Source: DASUCS01 sp041166385 (lineage in GTDB: Bacteria; Actinomycetota; Acidimicrobiia; Acidimicrobiales; JACDCH01). Taken from it: a stretch of DNA of 64,000 bases. The position numbers and the translations under genes were made by a program. Shown one piece after another: positions 1 to 8,042 of the stretch. Within the stretch, counting starts at the first letter, position 1. Each line of letters begins with the position of its first letter. The notes beneath the pieces are model-generated. The model saw nothing but the letters and a program-made list of their open reading frames with translations, was not told the origin of the DNA and ran no database searches. The stretch covers positions 37,831 through 101,830 of the forward strand of contig JBEEFW010000021.1 in assembly GCA_041166385.1 (NCBI GenBank), written 5' to 3'.

Positions 1-474
1 TTGCGGGCCGGCGTGTCCGAAGGCGGCGCGCACGCCTGTGACCTCGCCGACGCGTCCTTCGGCGACGGCGTCGTGGGCCGCGACGAACGGGGCCATGAAG
101 CGCGTGTTCTGGAATGGGACGAGCACGATTCCGTACTTGTCGGCCGCGGTGATCATCTCGTCGGCTTCGGCCGTCGTGCGGGCCATCGGCTTGTCGACGA
201 GCACGTGCTTACCCGCAGCCGCGGCCGCGATGGCGACGGTGTGATGCTGCGCGTTCGGGGTAGCGATCACCACGGCATCGATGTCGTCGCGCGTAACGAC
301 GTCCTCCCAACGATCGACAACCGTTCCGTTGCCCCACCCGTCGCGGGCGGCCTCCGCCGACGACCTCGATCGACTCGCGAACGCGGCGACGTCGACGCCC
401 GCGGCGCGCAACAGCGGCAGGTGGATGTGCACCGCCGCGGTTCCGCAGCCGACCAGTGCGAAGCGCTCGTTCAC
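1..474 (-). CDS. Gfo/Idh/MocA family oxidoreductase, 3' end outside window
   Basis: This is the N-terminal 158 codons of an NAD(P)-dependent oxidoreductase, cut by the window edge. The visible protein opens with a Rossmann strand and loop (ALVGCGTAAVHIHLP). It later has VVIATPNAQHH and the VDKPMA stretch, which matches the E/D-K-P motif carrying the catalytic lysine in this family. It starts at GTG 474 and overlaps the stop of the upstream aminotransferase by 4 bp (GTGA), so the two are translationally coupled. Families of this kind oxidise sugar hydroxyls. Paired with a DegT aminotransferase, this suggests formation of an amino sugar by oxidation then transamination. The exact substrate cannot be read from the sequence. 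Confidence 0.85.
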   Translation of the reverse strand, partial: MNERFALVGCGTAAVHIHLPLLRAAGVDVAAFASRSRSSAEAARDGWGNGTVVDRWEDVVTRDDIDAVVIATPNAQHHTVAIAAAAAGKHVLVDKPMARTTAEADEMITAADKYGIVLVPFQNTRFMAPFVAAHDAVAEGRVGEVTGVRAAFGHAGPQ

Positions 475-1691
475 TGGCCGAGCAATTCGCCCGCCACCTT
501 TCGCACCACCGTGGCCACCTCCTCGCAGTCCTGCTCCGTGTAGCCGACGCCGATCGGGACGATCACCGAACGAGCGACCAGCGCTTCGGTGCGCGGGCAC
601 AGGCCCTCGCCGTAGGTGCGGTCGGTCGGGTGCTCCGCACACGCCCACGGACCGCCCTTGCCGGATGCGGTGCGCAGCGCGATCACCGACGGGCTCAGGT
701 ACACAGGCCGGCCTCGGTACATCTGCGCGCACGGCACGCCCTGCGCGCGGAGCGCGGACGCGAACTGCTTCGCCGTCGTCGCGTCGGGCAGGAACCACGT
801 GATGCTCGAGGAACCGTCGCCTGCCGGATCGGGACGGCGGCGGCGCACGAGACCGGGCACGTCGCCGATCTCGTCGATGATCCGAGCCTTGTTCGCGCGC
901 AGCGCCTCGAGGATCGAGGCCAACCGCGCGAGCTGTACACCGGCGACCGCGCCCGCGAGCTCGCCCATGCGCAGGTTCTCGCCGGCGAACGGCTGACTGA
1001 GCTCTTCACCGCGCGAGCTGGCATAACTCGTGACGAACTGACCGCCTTGATCCTGATACCGGGCGGCGCGCAGGTAGAGCGTCTCGTCGTTCGTGACGAC
1101 GAGCCCGCCCTCGCCGGCGGTGATGTTCTTCTCCTGTTGCAACGAGAACGTCCCGAGCGCGCCGAACGTGCCGAGGGCGCGAGCGCGATACGTCGCGCCG
1201 AACGCCTGCGCCGTGTCCTCGATCACGGGAATGCCGTGACGGTCGGCGACGGCCAACAGCGCGTCGAGATCGCAGGCGACGTTCTCGAGGTGCACGGCGA
1301 TGATGGCCGTGGTCTTGTCGGTGATCTGCGCCTCGAGGTCCGATGGGTCGAGCCCGAGGGTGTCGTCGACCTCGGCGAACACCGGAACCGCACCCGCGGC
1401 AACGACGGCGTTCACGGTGGCGATGAAGGTGAACGCGGGCATGATCACCTCGTCGCCGCACCCCACGCCGAGGGCGGCGAGCGCGCACCGCAACGCCGCC
1501 GTTCCGTTGGCCACCGCGACGGCATACGTGCAGCCGAGCACCTCGCATGCCGCTCGCTCGAAGTCGGCGACCGTTCCACCCTCGAGTTCGCCGCGGTAGC
1601 GGAACAACGACCGGCTGGCGAGCACCTTCGCGACCGCGTCGGCTTCCTCGGCTCCGAGCAACGCGGCGCCTTTGGAGAAGTCGAGCGGCAC
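471..1691 (-). CDS. DegT/DnrJ/EryC1/StrS family aminotransferase
   Basis: A 406-residue PLP-dependent sugar aminotransferase, normal length for the family. The fold-type I signature is clear: NGTAALRCAL near residue 60, VIEDTAQAFGA (PLP aspartate), and FSLQQEKNITAGEGG, where the lysine is the expected Schiff-base residue. The start is GTG 1691. The gene is followed with a 4 bp overlap by a Gfo/Idh/MocA oxidoreductase, so the pair probably modifies a nucleotide-linked sugar for a glycan or secondary metabolite. Its promoter must lie in the 85 bp behind the deformylase gene, which holds a large stem-loop. The family is secure, the substrate unknown. Confidence 0.92.
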   Translation of the reverse strand: MPLDFSKGAALLGAEEADAVAKVLASRSLFRYRGELEGGTVADFERAACEVLGCTYAVAVANGTAALRCALAALGVGCGDEVIMPAFTFIATVNAVVAAGAVPVFAEVDDTLGLDPSDLEAQITDKTTAIIAVHLENVACDLDALLAVADRHGIPVIEDTAQAFGATYRARALGTFGALGTFSLQQEKNITAGEGGLVVTNDETLYLRAARYQDQGGQFVTSYASSRGEELSQPFAGENLRMGELAGAVAGVQLARLASILEALRANKARIIDEIGDVPGLVRRRRPDPAGDGSSSITWFLPDATTAKQFASALRAQGVPCAQMYRGRPVYLSPSVIALRTASGKGGPWACAEHPTDRTYGEGLCPRTEALVARSVIVPIGVGYTEQDCEEVATVVRKVAGELLGQ

Positions 1692-1708
1692 CGCCGGATC
1701 CTACGGCG

Positions 1709-1764
1709 CTCCAACTTGGGGTCGTTACGCCTGCCCTGACGAGCACAACGACCCCAAGTTGGAG
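1709..1764. repeat. Perfect 18-bp inverted repeat (stem-loop) between def and aminotransferase
   Basis: The arms CTCCAACTTGGGGTCGTT (1709-1726) and its exact reverse complement (1747-1764) flank a 20-base loop. The element fills most of the gap between the last gene of the hut/def operon and the start of the sugar-modification pair. No T-tract follows on either strand, so it is not a classical intrinsic terminator. It could still end hut transcription or act as a processing or regulatory hairpin. It is unrelated in sequence to the hairpins at 18973 and 30644. Confidence 0.75.
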
Positions 1765-1776
1765 AGGCGACGGGGG

Positions 1777-2340
1777 TCAGCTGCCGAAGCGCTTCACCAA
1801 GGCGTGGACCCGTTTGGTGAACGCGTCCTCGTAGCGGCCGTGGAACTCGTCCCACGTGCAGAGCGTGCGCGTGTCGGTCACGCGGTCGATGAACAGCGTG
1901 CCGTGCAAGTGGTCGGTCTCGTGCTGGAACGTTCCGGCCGAGAGCCCGCGCACGACGGTGTCGATCGGGTCGCCATTGCGGTTGAGCGCCTGCACCCGTA
2001 CCTCCACGGCGCGGTCGACGATGCCGCGCAACCCGGGCACCGACAGGCAGCCCTCGTAGTTGGCGAACGTCTCGTCGGTGAGCACCTCGACCGTCGGATT
2101 GATCAGCACCGTCAACGGGATCTCGGGCTTGTACGGGTAGCGCGGGTTGCCGGGTCGCACCTCGATCACGCACACCTGCACCGGTTCGCCGATCTGGTTG
2201 GCCGCGAGTCCCGCGCCATTCGCAGCGCGCATGGTGTCGATCAAGTCGTCGACGAGGCGCTGCACGTCGGCCGGCGCGACCGGTTGCGCACCCTCACGCA
2301 ACAACGGGTGTCCGATCTGGATGATCTCGCGCACGGTCAT
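1777..2340 (-). CDS. def: Peptide deformylase family protein coupled to the hut operon
   Basis: A 187-residue metal-dependent deformylase. All three family motifs are intact: GAGLAANQIG (motif 1), EGCLSVPG (motif 2, metal cysteine) and FQHETDHLHG (motif 3, two metal histidines and catalytic glutamate). Known members remove formate from N-formylmethionine on new proteins. The ATG at 2340 overlaps the hutI stop by 4 bp (ATGA), so it is the last gene of a histidine-degradation operon. The same frame stays open upstream, but that is antisense-like shadow inside hutI. The hut route here includes HutF, which makes N-formylglutamate, yet no hutG is visible. The protein may therefore deformylate N-formylglutamate (inference) or simply be a second def copy. 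Confidence 0.9.
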   Translation of the reverse strand: MTVREIIQIGHPLLREGAQPVAPADVQRLVDDLIDTMRAANGAGLAANQIGEPVQVCVIEVRPGNPRYPYKPEIPLTVLINPTVEVLTDETFANYEGCLSVPGLRGIVDRAVEVRVQALNRNGDPIDTVVRGLSAGTFQHETDHLHGTLFIDRVTDTRTLCTWDEFHGRYEDAFTKRVHALVKRFGS

Positions 2341-3458
2341 CGCGGCACGCCCTTCCGGATGACCGTGTGCGCGTGATCCGTGCCGATCCAGTAGATGAGC
2401 TCGACCGGAGTCTTCACATCCCAGATCACGAGGTCCGCTTGGTCGGGCGGCAGCCCCAGCGCGCGGGCGGCATTGGTTGTCATACCGGCGATGGCCTCGT
2501 TGACGGTGAGGCCGAAGCGAGTGCACGCGAGGTGCATCGCGACGAACGGTGAGAGCAGCGGCGACGTCCCGGGATTGCAGTCGGTGGCGATGGCGATCGG
2601 GATCCCCGCAGCCCGTAGTGCATCGATCGGGGGCGTGGCCTCCTCTCGCAGCACATACGCCGCACCGGGAAGCAGCACGGCGACTGTTCCTGCGGCAGCC
2701 ATCGCGGCGATGCCGTCGGGGGACACGTGCTCGAGATGATCGGCCGACAGGGCGTGGTGCTTCGCGGCGAGCGCGGCACCACCGCCATCCGAGAGCTGGT
2801 CGGCGTGCAGTTTCACGCGAAGTCCGAGCGCGGACGCGGTCGTGAAGACACGATTGATCTGATCGCCGGTGAACGCGATCGATTCGCAGAACCCGTCCAC
2901 CGCGTCGGCGAGACCTTCCTCGGCGACCCGGGGCAGCACCTCTCCGCACACAAGATCGATGTAGCCGTCGGGGTCGCCTTCGAACTCGGGCGGGATCGTG
3001 TGCGCACCGAGATAGGTGGTGACCACGTCGATCGGCATGATCTCGGGCAATCGTCGGGCGACCCGCAGCATTCGCAGCTCGGTCTCGAGGTCGAGGCCGT
3101 ACCCGGACTTGATCTCTACCGTCGTGACGCCCTTGAGCATCAACTGCGTCGCGCGCGCGGCTGCGCTCGTCAGCAGCTCGTCCTCGGTGGCAGCTCGCGT
3201 TGCCGCCACGGTTGATCGAATACCGCCGCCGGCGCGCGCGATCTCTTCGTACGACCCTCCCGCCAGGCGTTGTTCCCACTCGTGTGATCGATCACCGGCG
3301 AAGACGAGGTGCGTGTGACAGTCGACGAGCCCGCGGGTGACGAGTCCTCCCTCGGCATCGAGCACCTTTCTCGCCGTTTCGTCTGGCGGAACGATCCGCC
3401 CATCGGCGATGCCGATGTCGACGCCGTCGGTGGTGTTCGTGATCAGGAGGTCGAGCAT
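2337..3458 (-). CDS. hutI: Imidazolonepropionase
   Basis: A 373-residue amidohydrolase that opens the imidazolone ring of 4-imidazolone-5-propionate to give N-formimino-L-glutamate, step three of histidine breakdown. Visible signatures are VDCHTHLVFAGDR (metal HxH and substrate-binding region), GGGIRSTVAATRAA, VEIKSGYGLD, KLHADQLSDGG (metal histidine) and ATDCNPGTS (metal aspartate). The length is slightly under the usual 400. The start ATG 3458 overlaps the hutF stop by one base (TGATG), and the stop overlaps def by 4 bp. A much longer open frame continues upstream through hutF but is only an out-of-phase shadow there. Confidence 0.95.
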   Translation of the reverse strand: MLDLLITNTTDGVDIGIADGRIVPPDETARKVLDAEGGLVTRGLVDCHTHLVFAGDRSHEWEQRLAGGSYEEIARAGGGIRSTVAATRAATEDELLTSAAARATQLMLKGVTTVEIKSGYGLDLETELRMLRVARRLPEIMPIDVVTTYLGAHTIPPEFEGDPDGYIDLVCGEVLPRVAEEGLADAVDGFCESIAFTGDQINRVFTTASALGLRVKLHADQLSDGGGAALAAKHHALSADHLEHVSPDGIAAMAAAGTVAVLLPGAAYVLREEATPPIDALRAAGIPIAIATDCNPGTSPLLSPFVAMHLACTRFGLTVNEAIAGMTTNAARALGLPPDQADLVIWDVKTPVELIYWIGTDHAHTVIRKGVPR

Positions 3459-4570
3459 CAGCGCAACGCCGCGATCGACGCTCGCAACTCGGCGGCGACG
3501 TCGATCGAGACGTGCTGCCGGTCGCGAACGACCGTTCGACCCCCGACCTCGACCTCGACCACGTCGGCCGCGGTAGCCGCCGCGACGATCATGGGCACCG
3601 GGTCGTCTGGATCGAAGCCCGCGAGCCGCACGCTGTCGAGATCGATCGCGCACCGGTCGACGGTGCCCGTCGCGGTGGCCAGGAGGTCGTGTGGCTGGTG
3701 CAGGCCCCGCCGCCCGGTCACGAGTCGCTCGTCGAGCTCGATGGCGCGCGCCTCCTCGAACAGATCGACGACCGCATGCGAGTCCGTGCCGACGCGCAGC
3801 ACGCAACCGGCGTCCGCCAATGCCGCCGCCGGTCCCACACCGTCGCCCAAGTCGCGCTCGGTCGTCGGGCACAAGCACACCGATGTGCCAGTCGTCCCCA
3901 ACAAGGTGATGTCGTCTGCCGTGACGTGCGTGCAGTGCACCGCCGTCGTCGATTGCCCGAGCACGCCACACTCGTACGCAAGTTGCGTGGGCGTACGACC
4001 GGTGGCGGCCACGCATGCCTCGTTCTCGGCCGGCTGCTCGGAGAGATGGATGTGCAGCGGCACGCCTCGCCGCTGTGCCCATGTCGCGACGAACGCCATC
4101 GACGCGGCGTCGACGGCACGCACACTGTGGATGGCCGCACCGACGACGACGTCGGGGTTGGCGGCCGCCACCTTCTCGGCGCGCGCCGCCCAACGTTCAG
4201 CGTCGCCGTCCGAGAATCGCTGCTGCACAGGATCGAGGTCAGCGCCGTCGAACCCTGCCCGCAAGTAGCACGTGTCGAGCAGCACGAGCCGGATGCCCGC
4301 GCGTCGAGCGGCCTCGCAGATGGCGTCGTCCATCCCATCGGGCTGATGGAGGTAGTGGAACTCGTGCACGGTCGTGATGCCGGTGACCACCAACTCGGCG
4401 AACGAGGCCGTCGCCAGCGCGAGCAGCGAATCCGGATCGAGCCGCTCGACCAACGAGTACATGCCGGTGCGCCACGCCCAGAAGTCGTCACCGGCGGCGC
4501 GGCCGCGCAGCGCTCGGTGAAAGGCGTGCGAATGGGTGTCGACGAGTCCCGGCAACCAATGTGGATTCAT
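3458..4570 (-). CDS. hutF: Formimidoylglutamate deiminase (HutF), short N-terminus
   Basis: A 370-residue amidohydrolase. HutF hydrolyses N-formimino-L-glutamate to N-formyl-L-glutamate and ammonia, committing the cell to the five-step histidine pathway. Signatures are HSHAFHRALRG (metal HxH), DDFWAWRTGMY, EFHYLHQPDG, HIHLSEQPAEN and GTDSHAV (metal aspartate). The protein begins only about 13 residues before the first metal motif, whereas typical HutF proteins have about 45 residues forming part of a beta-sandwich there. No in-frame start lies upstream, so the short form is real or the gene has lost its 5' part. ATG 4570 overlaps the hutU stop by 4 bp. Confidence 0.93.
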   Translation of the reverse strand: MNPHWLPGLVDTHSHAFHRALRGRAAGDDFWAWRTGMYSLVERLDPDSLLALATASFAELVVTGITTVHEFHYLHQPDGMDDAICEAARRAGIRLVLLDTCYLRAGFDGADLDPVQQRFSDGDAERWAARAEKVAAANPDVVVGAAIHSVRAVDAASMAFVATWAQRRGVPLHIHLSEQPAENEACVAATGRTPTQLAYECGVLGQSTTAVHCTHVTADDITLLGTTGTSVCLCPTTERDLGDGVGPAAALADAGCVLRVGTDSHAVVDLFEEARAIELDERLVTGRRGLHQPHDLLATATGTVDRCAIDLDSVRLAGFDPDDPVPMIVAAATAADVVEVEVGGRTVVRDRQHVSIDVAAELRASIAALR

Positions 4571-6222
4571 TGCTGCATGGGCAGGTGCATGCCGGTGTCG
4601 CGGGCGACGCGCAAGGCCTCCGGGTATCCCGCGTCCGCGTGGCGGGCCACGCCGCTGCCCGGATCGTTCGTGAGCACCCGCTCCAGCTTCTGCGCGGACA
4701 GCTCGGTGCCGTCGGCGACGACCACCATCCCGGCGTGGATGGAGCGACCGATGCCGACACCTCCGCCGTGATGGATCGACACCCAGCTCGCACCGCTCGA
4801 CGTGCTCAGCAGTGCGTTGAGCAGCGGCCAGTCGGCGATGGCATCGGAGCCGTCGCGCATCGCTTCCGTCTCGCGGTATGGCGAGGCAACGGATCCGGAG
4901 TCGAGATGGTCGCGGCCAATGACGATCGGTGCCTGTACACGTCCGCTGGCGACGAGCTCGTTGAACCGCAGCCCCATCCGTTCGCGTTCGCCGTAGCCGA
5001 GCCAGCAGATGCGCGCCGGAAGTCCCTGAAACGCGACTCGGTCCGACGCGAGACGGATCCAGCGGGCCAGCGGCTCGTTGTCGGGGAACTCCTCGAGCAC
5101 GGCTTTGTCGGTGGCGCCGATGTCGGCCGGATCACCGGACAGCGCGGCCCACCGGAACGGTCCCTTGCCTTCGCAGAACAACGGGCGGATGTACGCGGGC
5201 AGGAACCCGGGATAGTCGAAGGCCCGCTCGAAGCCGCCGAGCTTGGCCTCGGGGCGCAGGCTGTTGCCGTAGTCGAAGACCTCGACGCCGCGATCGAGGA
5301 ACGCCACCATGGCCTCGCAGTGCCGCGCCATCGACTCGCGCGCACGAGTGATGTACGTGGCCGGGTCGCTCGTTCGCAGCGCCGCGGCCTCTTCCAAGGA
5401 CAGCCCCGCCGGGACGTAGCTCAGGGGATCATGCGCCGAGGTCTGGTCGGTGACGATGTCGATCGGCGCGTCGCGCGCGACGAGCGCGGGCAACACCTCC
5501 GCGGCGTTGCCGAGCAAACCGATCGACAGGGGGTGTCGGTCAGCGCGGGCTGCTTCGGCGCGGGCCAGCGCATCGTCGATGTCGTCGGCCACGACGTCGA
5601 GGTAGCGCGTCTCGACGCGGCGTTCGATCCGGTGCGGATCGACCTCCACCACGATGGCGACACCGCCGTTCATCGTCACCGCCAGCGGCTGCGCGCCGCC
5701 CATGCCGCCGAGTCCGGCCGTGACGGTGACCGTGCCGGCCAGCGTTCCGCCGAAGCGCTTCTCGGCGATCGCCGCGAAACATTCGTACGTCCCCTGCAGG
5801 ATTCCCTGTGACCCGATGTAGATCCACGACCCGGCGGTCATCTGGCCGTACATCGTGAGCCCGAGCGCTTCGAGCCGGCGGAACTCCTCCCAGTTCGCCC
5901 ACTCGGGAACGAGGTTCGAGTTGGCGATGAGCACGCGTGGCGCCCACTCGTGGGTGCGGAACACGGCGACGGGTTTGCCGGATTGCACGAGCAGGGTCTC
6001 GTCGTCCTCCAAACCCCGCAGCGTCGCCACGATCGCGTCGAACGCCTCCCAGCTGCGCGCCGCTCGACCGGTCCCGCCGTAGACGACGAGGTCGTCGGGA
6101 CGCTCGGCCACCTCAGGGTCGAGGTTGTTCATCAGCATGCGCAGCGCGGCCTCTTGCGCCCAGCCCTTGCAGGTGAGTTGCGACCCTCTTGGAGCCCGCA
6201 CGACTCGCGCGCCGTCAGCCAA
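4567..6222 (-). CDS. hutU: Urocanate hydratase
   Basis: A 551-residue NAD-dependent urocanase converting urocanate to 4-imidazolone-5-propionate. Characteristic stretches are CKGWAQEAALRMLMNN at the N-terminus, GSQGILQGTYE, TAGLGGMGGAQP, ICWLGYGER (with the conserved cysteine), IGRDHLDSGSVASP and WVSIHHGGGVG. I place the start at TTG 6222, which overlaps the hutH stop. An AGGAGG ribosome-binding site sits 9 bases upstream, while the next candidate, GTG 6201, has none. The frame stays open upstream inside hutH, but that part is low-complexity shadow. Coupled on both sides within the hut operon. Confidence 0.95.
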   Translation of the reverse strand: MADGARVVRAPRGSQLTCKGWAQEAALRMLMNNLDPEVAERPDDLVVYGGTGRAARSWEAFDAIVATLRGLEDDETLLVQSGKPVAVFRTHEWAPRVLIANSNLVPEWANWEEFRRLEALGLTMYGQMTAGSWIYIGSQGILQGTYECFAAIAEKRFGGTLAGTVTVTAGLGGMGGAQPLAVTMNGGVAIVVEVDPHRIERRVETRYLDVVADDIDDALARAEAARADRHPLSIGLLGNAAEVLPALVARDAPIDIVTDQTSAHDPLSYVPAGLSLEEAAALRTSDPATYITRARESMARHCEAMVAFLDRGVEVFDYGNSLRPEAKLGGFERAFDYPGFLPAYIRPLFCEGKGPFRWAALSGDPADIGATDKAVLEEFPDNEPLARWIRLASDRVAFQGLPARICWLGYGERERMGLRFNELVASGRVQAPIVIGRDHLDSGSVASPYRETEAMRDGSDAIADWPLLNALLSTSSGASWVSIHHGGGVGIGRSIHAGMVVVADGTELSAQKLERVLTNDPGSGVARHADAGYPEALRVARDTGMHLPMQQ

Positions 6223-7672
6223 GTGCGCCGACCTCCTGCTCGACCGCGGCGAGGAGCGTGCCCGCGGCGACGAGCTGCGCCGCCGTTTCGAGCTCAGGCG
6301 ACAGCATGCGGTCGGGCCCCGGACCGGGCACACCCCCGCTGCGCAGTGCCGCTATGGCCATGCCGGTGCCCGCGGCGGGTTGCAGTGGCGCCCGCAGATC
6401 CACCCCTCGGGCCGCGGTGACGAGTTCGATGGCCAGCACCTTCGTGAGATGGTCCAGCGCGACGCGCAGCTTGCGCGCGGCCGCCCACCCCATCGACACG
6501 TGGTCTTCTTGCATCGCGGAGGTCGGGATGCTGTCCACGCTCGCGGGCGCAGCGATGCGCTTGCACTTCGCCACCAGCGCGGCGGCGGTGTACTGGCCGA
6601 TCATCAATCCGCTGTCGACGCCCGGCTCGTGCGCCAGGAATGGGGGCAGCCCTTGACTGCGCGACGCGTCGAGGAAGCGATCGATGCGGCGCTCGCTCAT
6701 CGAGGCGACATCAGCGACGACGATCGCCAGCAAGTCGCAGGCATGCGCCAGTGGGGCACCGTGGAAGTTGCCGACCGACTCCACCCGTCCGTCGGGGAGC
6801 ACAACGGGATTGTCGATCGCGGACGCCAGCTCGCGATCGGCGCAGGCCTCGGCGAACGCGAGGGCATCCCGCGCCGCGCCATGGACCTGCGGCGCGCAGC
6901 GCAACGAGTACGCGTCCTGCACCCGCGTGTCGCCGGTGCGGTGCGACGCGACGATCGGTGATCCTTCGAGCAGCTTCCGCAGGTTCGCGGCCGATACCTG
7001 TTGACCCGGGTGCGGACGCAGCACGATGAGGTCAGCCGCAAAGGCGCGGTCGGTGCCGAGTAGCCCTTCCACGCTCATGGCCGCGGCGACGTCGGCGGTG
7101 CGTAGGAGCCTCGAGAGGTCGACGCATGCGAGCACCAACATGCCGAGCATGCCGTCGGTGCCGTTGATGAGCGCGAGCCCCTCCTTGGCCTCGAGCGGCA
7201 GATCGAGCGCGGCGGCCACGTGCGCCAGCGGCGCGAGATCGCCACTGCAACCGAGCGAGCCGAACTCCGGGACGTTGGGCAGCCGCTCGTCGTCGAGCAG
7301 TGACAGCAATGCCTTCGCCAGGTCGGGCCGCGCCCCGGTGACGCCGGTGGCCATCGTGCGCGCCCGCAGCAGGATCATCGCGCGCACGACCTCCGGCTCG
7401 ACCGGAGGGCCAAGACCGGCGGCGTGCGACGCGATCAGCGACTGCTGCAGTCGGGCGCGTTGTTCCGCGGGAATGTGGGTGGTGGCGAGCCCGCCGAAGC
7501 CGGTCGAGATGCCGTAAACGGGTTCGTCCGACGCCGCCATCGCGTCGACGTGGGCGCGTGTTGCGGAAATGGTGGCGATGGCTTCGTCGGACAGCACCAC
7601 GTCGGCACCGTCACGCGCCACCGCCACCACGTCGTCCCGGGTCAACCCCTGAGGACGCAGCACGACCGACAC
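6215..7672 (-). CDS. hutH: Histidine ammonia-lyase
   Basis: A 485-residue lyase that removes ammonia from L-histidine to give urocanate, first gene of the hut operon. The family signature is GSLGCSGDLAPLAH. The MIO electrophile forms autocatalytically from the residue triplet that is usually Ala-Ser-Gly and here reads Cys-Ser-Gly. Other anchors are YGISTGFGG (tyrosine loop), QDAYSLRCAPQVHG and QEDHVSMG. The start is GTG 7672. Only 36 bp separate it from the upstream alpha-beta barrel gene, so the operon promoter may lie further up. No HutC repressor is visible in the window. Confidence 0.95.
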   Translation of the reverse strand: MSVVLRPQGLTRDDVVAVARDGADVVLSDEAIATISATRAHVDAMAASDEPVYGISTGFGGLATTHIPAEQRARLQQSLIASHAAGLGPPVEPEVVRAMILLRARTMATGVTGARPDLAKALLSLLDDERLPNVPEFGSLGCSGDLAPLAHVAAALDLPLEAKEGLALINGTDGMLGMLVLACVDLSRLLRTADVAAAMSVEGLLGTDRAFAADLIVLRPHPGQQVSAANLRKLLEGSPIVASHRTGDTRVQDAYSLRCAPQVHGAARDALAFAEACADRELASAIDNPVVLPDGRVESVGNFHGAPLAHACDLLAIVVADVASMSERRIDRFLDASRSQGLPPFLAHEPGVDSGLMIGQYTAAALVAKCKRIAAPASVDSIPTSAMQEDHVSMGWAAARKLRVALDHLTKVLAIELVTAARGVDLRAPLQPAAGTGMAIAALRSGGVPGPGPDRMLSPELETAAQLVAAGTLLAAVEQEVGALG

Positions 7673-7708
7673 GGTGGCGACCGTAGCCAGTCGTTGACCT
7701 CGATGTCG

Positions 7709-8002
7709 CTAGGTCTCGTCGCGCAGGACGTCGAGGTTGCGGAACAGCGGAGGCCCGTCGCAGATCTTCTGTAGCGAAGCGGCGAACTCGGCGGTCTCGG
7801 GCCGACTCGAGTTCTCCATCGCGGCCTCGTACGACGGGAACTCGACGATCTGGAGGTACGTGTTGGCGTTGTCCCGGTCTCGAGTCTGCATGCCGCGCGT
7901 GGTGGTGCGGGAGCCCTCGGTGCTCTTCAGGAATTCGTCGAGCGTCTTGTTGAACCCGTCGATGTCCTGCGTCTTGAACTCGATGATCTGCACGAATTTC
8001 AT
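7709..8002 (-). CDS. Dimeric alpha-beta barrel (ABM-like) small protein
   Basis: A 97-residue protein opening with MKFVQIIEFKTQD and containing NTYLQIVEFPSYEAAM. Such alternating beta-strand/helix pieces are typical of small dimeric ferredoxin-like barrels (antibiotic-monooxygenase or stress-response A/B type). No catalytic residues can be assigned. The start ATG 8002 is preceded by GGAGGA at good spacing, which favours it over an in-frame start 39 bases upstream. It precedes hutH by 36 bp on the same strand, but nothing links it firmly to histidine metabolism. Confidence 0.7.
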   Translation of the reverse strand: MKFVQIIEFKTQDIDGFNKTLDEFLKSTEGSRTTTRGMQTRDRDNANTYLQIVEFPSYEAAMENSSRPETAEFAASLQKICDGPPLFRNLDVLRDET

Positions 8003-8042
8003 GGCCGCTCCTCCGTTGTCCACCGTTCTGGCCGCGGCCACC

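Noticed and set aside
456..1739. Long plus-strand open frame (427 codons) over the aminotransferase
   Set aside because: Antisense shadow of a high-GC gene: Arg/Ala-rich, no recognisable motifs, while the minus strand encodes a complete DegT aminotransferase.
2341..3279. Upstream extension of the def reading frame to about 500 codons
   Set aside because: The extra sequence is Arg-rich low-complexity within hutI. The deformylase proper starts at ATG 2340 with an ATGA overlap.
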